A stretch of 11,036 nucleotides of DNA from Calditrichota bacterium (GTDB taxonomy: Bacteria > Zixibacteria > MSB-5A5 > GN15 > FEB-12), in contig QQUK01000258.1 of assembly GCA_008501655.1 (NCBI GenBank), positions 1 to 11,036 of the forward strand. Direction: 5' to 3'. A model generated the notes under the pieces. The model saw only the letters and a list, made by a program, of their open reading frames with translations. It had not been told where the DNA came from and ran no database searches. Of this stretch, positions 4,998-11,036 are shown piece by piece. The translations under genes were made by a program, and so were the position numbers. The first letter of the stretch is position 1; each line of letters begins with the position of its first letter.

Positions 4998-5453
4998 TTA
5001 TTTTTTTGCCATACATCCGTCCATGGCGGAACAATGGTCACACCATGATTTTGTTTTTCCATCAAATGTAAATGACTGGACATCGAGTGTCTGAGCATTG
5101 GCAAAATATGTACCGGTGATTTTTATCGGTTTGTTATGCATATCACCGCCTTTAATCAATCCTTTTGAATATTTGTTATTTAGCAGATTGATATATTTAC
5201 CATCAGCTGTTTTGACTGCGTGGCTACATCCGTTTACTTTGCATTCAGATTTGGCACCATCCGCTTTTAATGAGCATCCTAAACAAACAAGAGTTCCTTC
5301 AATTGTTTTGACGTTAGCTTTCATAGCGTCATGGGAATGACCTTCTTCGTGGGTATGTCCCGGTTTTTCACTGCCGCAGCTTCCACAGCCAGCATCAACC
5401 GTCAAGGGGATGATAAAGAGCATTGCAGCAACTAAGAGAAGTCCTTTTTTCAT
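4998..5453 (-). CDS. Secreted Cys/His-rich protein, putative metal-binding
   Basis: A 151-residue protein with a Sec signal peptide (KK, then a hydrophobic stretch 4-19, likely cut after VDA at 21). The mature part opens with CGSCGS (23-28) and a His-rich stretch PGHTHEEGHSHD (31-42). A compact domain (about 48-131) follows with CLGC (57-60), C71, C76 and H78, and a beta-rich pattern (GKYINLL, KPIKITGTYF, TLDVQSFTF) resembling small OB-fold domains. The tail has CDHCSAMDGC (138-147). There are nine cysteines in all. I infer periplasmic or surface metal binding (zinc, copper or similar), with no known reaction. The start has a clean AAAGGAG about 9 bases upstream. It is separated from the wzi-like gene by 136 bases, so it may be its own unit. 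The lipobox position is not convincing. Confidence 0.8.
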   Translation of the reverse strand: MKKGLLLVAAMLFIIPLTVDAGCGSCGSEKPGHTHEEGHSHDAMKANVKTIEGTLVCLGCSLKADGAKSECKVNGCSHAVKTADGKYINLLNNKYSKGLIKGGDMHNKPIKITGTYFANAQTLDVQSFTFDGKTKSWCDHCSAMDGCMAKK

Positions 5454-5589
5454 AAAGATTTTACTCCTTTGGAGGTTAAGTGATTAATACGTTACAGTAT
5501 ATTAAAACAAAACCAAGGAACTCTTTGTTCCATCTGTAGAAATTTAAGTGAAATTAGTTGAAATATAACAAGTTAGAGATTTAAAAAAT

Positions 5590-7032
5590 TTACAATGCTG
5601 TGGAAAGAAATGCTGTCAGATACAAATTTAAGAAAAGAGTTTTTTCTGAATTTGATTCGATATGAAATTTGTTTGCTGTTGACAGGTATCCGCCGTCTGC
5701 ATTTATAAAAAAGTTTCCGGCAACAAAAGATGCTACTCCAAGTTGTATTTTTGTTCGTTTTTCCACAATACCGGTCGGAAACTCTTCAGAGTAGTCACCT
5801 TCAATATCAAGCCATGGTTCTGTCCAGGGATCGTTTATTGAACCTTCCCCCTGCCTTTGATACGAAGCGATGAGTGTGAGATTAGTGTTTTTGTTAAGCC
5901 AGTGTCTGACTTCAGCATTTATTAAATCAAAGTCGTTGGCATCATAGTAACCGAGGGACCGGTTATTTTCAGTGTATCTGTTTTTAGGATATGTCTGATT
6001 ATAGGTCCGGTTGGTTATCCGGGTATAGGAAAATTCTATGTCGGTATTTCTATAAATATCTGTTTGGAAAACACCGACAGTTATCCCGATTTCGTTTGGT
6101 TCTTCATCCCCCTGTGATTTTTTTTCAATCTGCATATCATCGACAAAAACCTGACCATACAGTTTTGATTTTTTATAATAATAGGTAAAATCAAACCCTA
6201 AGAATGTGTTGTCGTTTGTGTTATCGTTAAGCTGATCGGCATGGAAATAGAGAACCGGGTTCAGATAGTTAAACTCAACCGTCCGTCCGTAACCACCGAA
6301 GATAACCGACTCAAACAGTCCGATGCGAAAGTTTTCGGTGAGTGAAATATCGATTCTGTGTCCGGCAAAATATCTGTTCTCATAAAAATGAGTTCCGATT
6401 GTCAGTCCAATCTGATTCAGTTTTGCCAGCTGATAGGACAAAGTCAGTTTTTTCCATTTGACCGAATAAGAAAACCCGTCAAGGGGCTGTTCGGCTGACA
6501 AGAGTAATGACTTTTCAATCCCCCAAAACGCTTTGAATCTCCCGGCGATAGCCGTGAATGATTTTGAATTGTAGGCGGCAAATGACTGGTCTATGCCACC
6601 GGCAAGACCGCGCCATTTTTTCCCGGCATATGCCGGGTCTTCAGCTTTTTGTTCATCCAATGAAATTGAACTGTAGAAATAGATGTTTGAAAACGGTTGG
6701 GCAAACAGTTTTGCTTTCAGTTTTTCAAAAGAGATTGTTTTACTTTTCTCTTTGATAAACAATCGGTCGTTTACAGAAAAAATAACATTTACGTTTTCGG
6801 TTGATCCTAACTGCAGGAAATTGTAATGAGAGAGATCGACCAAAGAGTCGGGGATAAACCAGGGAGCTTTGAAATAATCAAAAGCAGTATGATTCAGATA
6901 TTCGTTTCGTTCAATCTGTTTATAGAATATACGATGTTCGGAATCATCGAGCGGAAGAAAAACTCCCGCATCAGTTTTAACAGCGAATCCTATGAGAAAT
7001 ATAAATATGAACAACCGGTTCATACGTTGCAT
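5590..7032 (-). CDS. Wzi-like outer-membrane beta-barrel, capsule/exopolysaccharide assembly
   Basis: A 480-residue protein with a signal peptide (hydrophobic 7-18, likely cut at TDA|G near 22). It resembles the Wzi capsule assembly family, outer-membrane barrels that bind exported polysaccharide and help attach it to the cell surface. Family-like points are the GHRIDISLTENFRIGLFESV strands (224-243), LNPVLYF (257-263), the DN at 274-275, LYGQVFVDDMQIE (291-303) and alternating aromatic and hydrophobic beta strands to the end (LFLNLYLTAFL). The usual terminal Phe of barrels is not present. ATG 7032 and ATG 7023 (MNRLF) are both possible; the second has GGAT about 8 bases upstream. It starts 33 bases after the phosphotransferase stop, probably in the same operon. 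The exact role of this homologue is inferred. Confidence 0.75.
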   Translation of the reverse strand: MQRMNRLFIFIFLIGFAVKTDAGVFLPLDDSEHRIFYKQIERNEYLNHTAFDYFKAPWFIPDSLVDLSHYNFLQLGSTENVNVIFSVNDRLFIKEKSKTISFEKLKAKLFAQPFSNIYFYSSISLDEQKAEDPAYAGKKWRGLAGGIDQSFAAYNSKSFTAIAGRFKAFWGIEKSLLLSAEQPLDGFSYSVKWKKLTLSYQLAKLNQIGLTIGTHFYENRYFAGHRIDISLTENFRIGLFESVIFGGYGRTVEFNYLNPVLYFHADQLNDNTNDNTFLGFDFTYYYKKSKLYGQVFVDDMQIEKKSQGDEEPNEIGITVGVFQTDIYRNTDIEFSYTRITNRTYNQTYPKNRYTENNRSLGYYDANDFDLINAEVRHWLNKNTNLTLIASYQRQGEGSINDPWTEPWLDIEGDYSEEFPTGIVEKRTKIQLGVASFVAGNFFINADGGYLSTANKFHIESNSEKTLFLNLYLTAFLSTAL

Positions 7033-7065
7033 CCATGCTTTGTACCAACCAACAAGTTGATTGAA

Positions 7066-8457
7066 TTATGATGCACCGGAGCCTTTCAGCACAGCCGGTA
7101 CGGTTTTTAATATTATTTTAGTATCGTTCCAAAGTGACCAGTTGTCAATATAATCTAAATCGAGTTTCATCCATTCTTCAAAATCTATATTATTCCGACC
7201 GCTGACCTGCCAGGTACAGGTAACCCCCGGTTTGACTGAAAGTCTCCGGTGCTGCCAGTTTTGATATTCAGCGACTTCTTTCGGGAGAGGCGGTCTTGGC
7301 CCGACTAATGACATATTGCCAACCAGGACATTAAAAAACTGGGGAAGTTCATCAAGGGATGTCTTCCTGAGTAATTTTCCGACTTTAGTAACTCTTGGAT
7401 CGTTTGTGATTTTGAATACCGGTCCGGACATTTCATTCATAGCAGTAAGTTCTGCTTTTTTAGCCTCAGCATCGGAACACATCGTTCTGAATTTAAAGAG
7501 ATGGAATTGTCTGCCGTTGAGACCGGAACGAATCTGTTTAAAGAAAATATCGCCGCCATCTTCTATTTTAATTGCGAGGGCAATACAAAACATCACCGGT
7601 GAAAATACAACGACCCCGATAAGAGCTCCAATACGGTCAATGAGCTGTTTCACAAATAGTTTCATCTGGTCATCCGGGACCGCGCGATAGAGCATCACGG
7701 GCATGGAGTTTATAAATGCCGGACGTGCTTTGGAAATCGTCGGATGATACAAATCAGGAGCATAGCATATAGCTATTCCCATTTTTTCTGCTGTTTCAAA
7801 AACAGCATCTGTTTTTGATATATCACCGTTTTCAGCAGCAACGATTATCAGGTCTATTTGTGTGTGGGAAATTAATCCGGCGAGTTCATCAGGATGTCCG
7901 ATAAGGGGAATATCCCGGTATCGCCAGAGAGAATTTTTCTTATAATCCAAAAAGCCGGCGAGCGTCGATTCACTTTCCGGTGAATCAAGTACAGCATCGC
8001 ATGCTTTTTTGGCATTTTTACCGGTTCCTATGATAAGGACATTTTTCTGACCGGTGCAGTATCGGTTAATTTTAAGAAATTTCAAAATCTGGTTGCTTAA
8101 AAACAAGCCTGCAGTCTGACCTACGATATTAATCGCAATTGCCCAGATTAAATCTGACGGCAGAAGCGGCATATTAGCAAGAAACAAAACTGCGGTAAGA
8201 GTCAGGAGGGTTTTCCCTTCATCTTCGATAAGCCGTTTAAACCTTTTCCTGATTGAATATTCTTCCAATACAGGTTTTGGCGCTCTGGTAAGATAAAAGA
8301 GAAATCTGATGGTTGATGCAAGGAGTATGATAGTTGAAGTAAATTCAAGTGAGTATCCAAAATATGTAAACATGAGGTAAAAACTAATCGCTGTAATCGC
8401 ATAGATTTGCGGTTGACCGGATAGGAGAAGCAGTGCCTGTTGTTTACGTTTACTCAT
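7066..8457 (-). CDS. Polyprenyl-phosphate sugar phosphotransferase (WbaP/WcaJ type)
   Basis: A 463-residue initiating enzyme of exopolysaccharide synthesis. It transfers a sugar-1-phosphate from a UDP-sugar to undecaprenyl phosphate at the inner membrane. The N-terminal part has several hydrophobic segments (about 17-36, 40-57, 83-100, 103-122). A Rossmann-like domain (138-257) follows with NVLIIGTG at 139-146. The catalytic domain (about 268-463) opens with a membrane-embedded helix, then KFRTM (322-326), DPRVTKVGKLLRKTSLDELP (353-372) with the Asp-Glu dyad at 369-370, NMSLVGPRPP (381-390), and PGVTCTWQVSGRNN (410-423). Length and order fit the large PHPT family. Only three bases separate it from the stop of the upstream pseudo-aminotransferase gene, and there is no clear Shine-Dalgarno, which suggests translational coupling. 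The sugar cannot be read from sequence. Confidence 0.93.
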   Translation of the reverse strand: MSKRKQQALLLLSGQPQIYAITAISFYLMFTYFGYSLEFTSTIILLASTIRFLFYLTRAPKPVLEEYSIRKRFKRLIEDEGKTLLTLTAVLFLANMPLLPSDLIWAIAINIVGQTAGLFLSNQILKFLKINRYCTGQKNVLIIGTGKNAKKACDAVLDSPESESTLAGFLDYKKNSLWRYRDIPLIGHPDELAGLISHTQIDLIIVAAENGDISKTDAVFETAEKMGIAICYAPDLYHPTISKARPAFINSMPVMLYRAVPDDQMKLFVKQLIDRIGALIGVVVFSPVMFCIALAIKIEDGGDIFFKQIRSGLNGRQFHLFKFRTMCSDAEAKKAELTAMNEMSGPVFKITNDPRVTKVGKLLRKTSLDELPQFFNVLVGNMSLVGPRPPLPKEVAEYQNWQHRRLSVKPGVTCTWQVSGRNNIDFEEWMKLDLDYIDNWSLWNDTKIILKTVPAVLKGSGAS

Positions 8458-8460
8458 TTT

Positions 8461-9525
8461 TTAATCCATTATTTTAAATAGATGCTTTTCTTCTATGTTA
8501 ACTTTGCTTGTAGACCGTTCAGCAATCTTTTCATTGAGAATATCATCAAGAGACAGCTGATTTTTTTCAGCCGATTTTCTGAGGGTCGTTTTTTGTAAGT
8601 CGGCTGTTTTCAATTTGTAGAATTCCTGCGGCATTTTTTCAAATGCATTGATAAAGCGATCATTTGAAAATTTCGATTCTATACGGAACCGGATATATTT
8701 CTGCATTTTGGGATAGCCGTCAAGATTGTCGACTTCGATTTTTAAACTTCTCAAGTAATTACCGACATCCTTGACTGACGCAACACGCAGCAACAGGAAA
8801 TCGGTTGCTGTGATGCGGCATTGAACTCCGAGAGCTGTCAATGCTTTGGTGATCCGGAGTGATTCTTCATGAATCTCTTTCAGACGCTCCTGGAGGATAT
8901 CGTTGTTGGTCAATGTTGCCAGAATTGTTTTTCTCAGAATATTTGTAATTTTTCTCAGCTGGAAATTTTCTTTGAAGTGCCTGATCATTTTCGAGGATGC
9001 AAGAGCAAAACCGGCATCAGATGAATATATTCCGAAAGGAGCTGCAAATGATCGGATGATGACGAGATTATCACAAAGAGTTAAAAGAGGAATCGATGAA
9101 ATACCGAAAAAGTCGAAATAGTATTCATCAATGATATTGAGTCCTTCTTTGTTTTTTTCTACTATCGATTTTAAATCGGAAAGTGAGAAATTCGCACCAC
9201 TCAGTTTATGCGGATTCTGTATGTAAACGATGTCACCTGAAGATATAGAATTTAGTATCTCTTCGATTGAATTGGTAAAAGCTGTTTTACCGAGAGTCTC
9301 TGCGACTTCGATCCCTGCTTTGTCGCAGGCGATTAAAAGTTCCGGAGTCGAGGTGCCGATTGAAATCAGTTTTGAGTTATTATGGTTATGCTTTAAAAGT
9401 TCTGCGAGAAACTCATCGCTGTCGGCAAAGGGAAAAACAGAACTTTTGTGAATCATGAGATTCTGTCCAACCAACTGGGAAATATCATCGGTTGATTCGA
9501 TAATGGTTTTTGTATGTTCTATCAT
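8461..9525 (-). CDS. HisC-like fold-type I aminotransferase homologue lacking the PLP lysine (pseudoenzyme)
   Basis: A 354-residue protein resembling histidinol-phosphate aminotransferases (HisC). Kept family blocks are GTSTPELL (57-64), QNP (103-105), DEYYFDFF (133-140; HisC DEAYxEF), CDNLVIIRSF (151-160), FG at 164-165 and the C-terminal RIESKFSNDRFINAF (281-295; HisC RITVGTxEENDRF). In HisC the segment RSFSKAFGLAGLRVGY carries the PLP-binding Ser, Lys and Arg. Here it reads RSFAAPFGIYSSDAGF, so Lys is Ala162, Ser is Ala161 and Arg is Asp170. The N-terminal arm is short, and a charged tail of about 55 residues follows the fold. The start is ATG 9525, seven bases after AAGGAG (9538-9533); upstream in-frame starts lie above the sigma-54 promoter. 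It is the first gene of an operon with the sugar phosphotransferase. It cannot form the usual internal aldimine; a regulatory or binding role is inferred. Confidence 0.82.
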   Translation of the reverse strand: MIEHTKTIIESTDDISQLVGQNLMIHKSSVFPFADSDEFLAELLKHNHNNSKLISIGTSTPELLIACDKAGIEVAETLGKTAFTNSIEEILNSISSGDIVYIQNPHKLSGANFSLSDLKSIVEKNKEGLNIIDEYYFDFFGISSIPLLTLCDNLVIIRSFAAPFGIYSSDAGFALASSKMIRHFKENFQLRKITNILRKTILATLTNNDILQERLKEIHEESLRITKALTALGVQCRITATDFLLLRVASVKDVGNYLRSLKIEVDNLDGYPKMQKYIRFRIESKFSNDRFINAFEKMPQEFYKLKTADLQKTTLRKSAEKNQLSLDDILNEKIAERSTSKVNIEEKHLFKIMD

Positions 9526-9550
9526 ATTCATTCTCCTTACAATTATAGCA

Positions 9551-9568
9551 TTGCAAGCTTTGTGCCAA
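9551..9568 (-). promoter_or_regulatory. Sigma-54 (-24/-12) promoter of the pseudo-aminotransferase / EPS operon
   Basis: On the minus strand TTGGCACAAAGCTTGCAA matches the sigma-54 consensus TGGCACG-N4-TTGCA with one mismatch. The GG at 9566-9565 and GC at 9554-9553 are exactly ten bases apart. The start site predicted 12 bases after the GC is near 9541. That gives a leader of about 16 bases that still includes the AAGGAG at 9538-9533. A TATAAT (9547-9542) lies downstream, but a start from it would fall inside the Shine-Dalgarno. Sigma-54 promoters need an enhancer-binding activator; its gene is not in the window. Confidence 0.8.
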
Positions 9569-9684
9569 CTGTGCGAAACGGTTGTAAGTGCATGTAATAC
9601 AATGTGATTGCTGTGTGACAAAAAATCTGAACAGGGACAAAATGAGTTATTTTTTCCGGGTAAAAAAGAAATATATTCCAAACT

Positions 9685-9717
9685 AAAAAGCCGGTTCAGA
9701 CATGCTGAACCGGCTTT
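9685..9717 (-). terminator. Rho-independent terminator of the SLBB export gene
   Basis: A perfect 13-bp stem AAAGCCGGTTCAG / CTGAACCGGCTTT (9717-9705 with 9699-9687) has a 5-base loop. On the minus strand it is followed by T residues (complement of A 9685-9689). It lies about 30 bases after the stop of the export gene. It separates that gene from the sigma-54 unit downstream. Confidence 0.88.
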
Positions 9718-9745
9718 GTTTTAGGAAGGTAAAAAAAGATGATTT

Positions 9746-11036
9746 TTATAGTTTGCTGATAATATAGACTGAAGTTAATACTCCTGTAGCAGCCGAAAGA
9801 GCTGTAGTGAAGTTTTTCAAGAAGTTACCTTCTTTTTCAATTTTTGTCGGTACCACGATGATATCACCGATTTGAACCCGCTGGCTCAGTATTCCGCCAC
9901 CGCTGTGTACTTCACCGGTAGCTTTAATAAGGCGTGTCTGTTTTTTGTCAGCTTGTTTGGTAAAGTTTCCGGCGCGACCGATATAATCTTTTACTGAAAG
10001 TCCATTTCGGTATTTCATAGTACCATTTGCTCCAACTGCTCCGAGTATGGAAATCCCGGAAGGAACGGTTGGTATAAAGATATGATCATTAGGTTCAAGA
10101 ATGATATCCCCTTCGGCACCGTTAGTAGCAAGGATTTTTTCCATATCAATTATAATCCGGTTCATCGAAAGAGAATCATATTCAACTTTTGTTTCCTCGA
10201 CGATATTACCGATCGAGTCAAGTTTTATCGGGCTGGACCGTTGAATGACCTCATTAACGCGAAGACGGTCAAGATTCGACTTGATTGAACGTCGTTCAAA
10301 TACAATACCGCGGGGGAAAGAATTGTCTATAAAGCCGCCGACCCGATTCAGAAGTTGATAAAGTGTTTCCTGTCTGCTGGCAAGAGTATATTCACCCGGA
10401 TACTTAACAGCTCCTTTAATTGTTATCGATCTATTCTTGTCCCATTCAGGAATCTGCCTGATGTAGATATGATCATCTTCCTGTAATGGGAAGTCAGTTG
10501 CTTCTTTTGTCTCTAAACCTATTGTACAGAGAGAAACTTCAGCCTGATTATCTATACGGGCAATTTCTGCCGAATGTTTTTGAGCAGAACGGGTAAAAGA
10601 ACCCGCAAGAAAGATCAGATCATTAACCGACATATCTGAATATAGCGGATATCTTCCCGGTTTTTTTATCTCACCTTCGATGTAAACATATTTATCCCAT
10701 TCAACATCTTTGATGGAATAAACATGCAGGGAATCTTTGTTCTGCAGGAAGATGTCTTCTGTTTTATCTCCTGCGATAATTTTATTTAAGTTAACCGGGA
10801 TAATTTCTACTGTCCCGTTGAGGTTTTTTCTAAACAAGTCTACCCTGTCAAAGTATACATCGTATGGGTAGAGTTTTGCTTTTGATATCAGATCGGAGAC
10901 GCGGGTTGAATCTTCTCTTTCAAAATAGCCGGCATGTTTAACCTGACCGAAAACTGAAACCACATTCTGTTTTGCTTCAAAAATTGAGTAGACGGTAACA
11001 CGGTCACCTGCCTGTAGTTTTGATAATTCTGATTTT
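9746..11036 (-). CDS. Wza-like SLBB-domain polysaccharide export protein (N-terminus outside window)
   Basis: The frame stays open to the right edge, giving 429 visible residues; the start, signal peptide and any Poly_export domain are outside. The GTG at 10963 is internal: residues before it (LQAGDRVTVYS) already belong to the fold. Four SLBB repeats can be seen, each opening with a V-x-G-x-V/I strand and a G: VSVFGQVKHAGYF (26-38), VYIEGEIKKPGRY (117-129), ITIKGAVKYPGEY (204-216) and ISILGAVGANGTM (328-340). Each is followed by a VxDLI-like helix and a D-x-I/L-x-V/I end. The last 25 residues (FTTALSAATGVLTSVYIISKL) form one hydrophobic or amphipathic helix, as expected for the helical outer-membrane ring of Wza-type translocons. 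It is the export pore partner of the Wzi-like protein and the phosphotransferase downstream. A terminator follows at 9685-9717. Confidence 0.9.
   Translation of the reverse strand, partial: KSELSKLQAGDRVTVYSIFEAKQNVVSVFGQVKHAGYFEREDSTRVSDLISKAKLYPYDVYFDRVDLFRKNLNGTVEIIPVNLNKIIAGDKTEDIFLQNKDSLHVYSIKDVEWDKYVYIEGEIKKPGRYPLYSDMSVNDLIFLAGSFTRSAQKHSAEIARIDNQAEVSLCTIGLETKEATDFPLQEDDHIYIRQIPEWDKNRSITIKGAVKYPGEYTLASRQETLYQLLNRVGGFIDNSFPRGIVFERRSIKSNLDRLRVNEVIQRSSPIKLDSIGNIVEETKVEYDSLSMNRIIIDMEKILATNGAEGDIILEPNDHIFIPTVPSGISILGAVGANGTMKYRNGLSVKDYIGRAGNFTKQADKKQTRLIKATGEVHSGGGILSQRVQIGDIIVVPTKIEKEGNFLKNFTTALSAATGVLTSVYIISKL

Noticed and set aside
4712..5071. 119-codon open frame on the plus strand
   Set aside because: It starts in a hairpin, translates repeat copy 3 and runs through a terminator into the antisense of the Cys-rich gene.
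5517..5531. Hairpin GGAAC-tcttt-GTTCC as terminator of the Wzi-like gene
   Set aside because: The stem is only five base pairs and the T tract on the minus strand is broken (TTGGTTTTGTTTT). It may slow transcription, but support is too weak to list.
9542..9547. TATAAT as a sigma-70 -10 box on the minus strand
   Set aside because: The only -35 candidate (TTGGCA) gives a 15-base spacer, and the transcript would start inside the Shine-Dalgarno. The sigma-54 reading explains more.
9526..9681. 52-residue upstream extension of the pseudo-aminotransferase
   Set aside because: It would start within the terminator of the export gene and cover the sigma-54 promoter. AAGGAG at 9533-9538 fits ATG 9525; ATG 9529-9531 is too close to it.
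10961..10963. GTG as start of the SLBB export gene
   Set aside because: The frame is open upstream to the edge, and those 24 codons (with LQAGDRVTVYS) match the fold, so the GTG is internal.

Overview
The window looks like a piece of chromosome from an uncultured diderm bacterium of moderate GC content. The outer-membrane polysaccharide export genes (a Wza-like SLBB protein and a Wzi-like barrel) show a two-membrane envelope. A DivIVA homologue, a TAnnTTTG-type promoter of the kind known from Bacteroidetes, and an intergenic mosaic of short hairpin repeats together suggest an FCB-group lineage such as Zixibacteria. That placement is inference from general knowledge, not from a search.

Left part (1-3976). 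A ferritin-like/rubrerythrin-type diiron protein runs off the left edge on the minus strand. It is divergent from an uncharacterised 384-residue protein (608-1762). The shared intergenic region holds a TAnnTTTG promoter for the diiron gene and a perfect 18-bp palindrome. After a strong terminator come a YggS/PLPBP-family PLP-homeostasis protein and a DivIVA-domain protein with a long acidic disordered tail. This pairing echoes the ylmE...divIVA neighbourhood of Gram-positive bacteria. A second strong terminator closes this part.

Middle (3977-4997). About 1 kb has no credible gene. It is a mosaic of dispersed hairpin modules lying between two convergent terminators. One composite unit occurs three times in whole or part (3991-4186, 4338-4520, 4824-4940). 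Several modules differ between copies in ways that keep the stems paired.

Right part (4998-11036, all minus strand). Read in the direction of transcription, there is an SLBB-domain polysaccharide export protein (partial, ending in its own terminator). Then comes a unit consisting of a HisC-like fold-type I aminotransferase homologue, a polyprenyl-phosphate sugar phosphotransferase (WbaP/WcaJ type) and a Wzi-like outer-membrane barrel. A separate secreted Cys/His-rich protein follows. The unit starts from an almost perfect sigma-54 (-24/-12) promoter.

The most interesting gene is the aminotransferase homologue (8461-9525). The Ser-Lys...Arg motif that forms the PLP Schiff base and holds the cofactor phosphate reads Ala-Ala...Asp, while the surrounding fold motifs remain. 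It appears to be a pseudoenzyme and is the promoter-proximal gene of a sigma-54-controlled exopolysaccharide operon. I think it is the best candidate for an undescribed function in this window.
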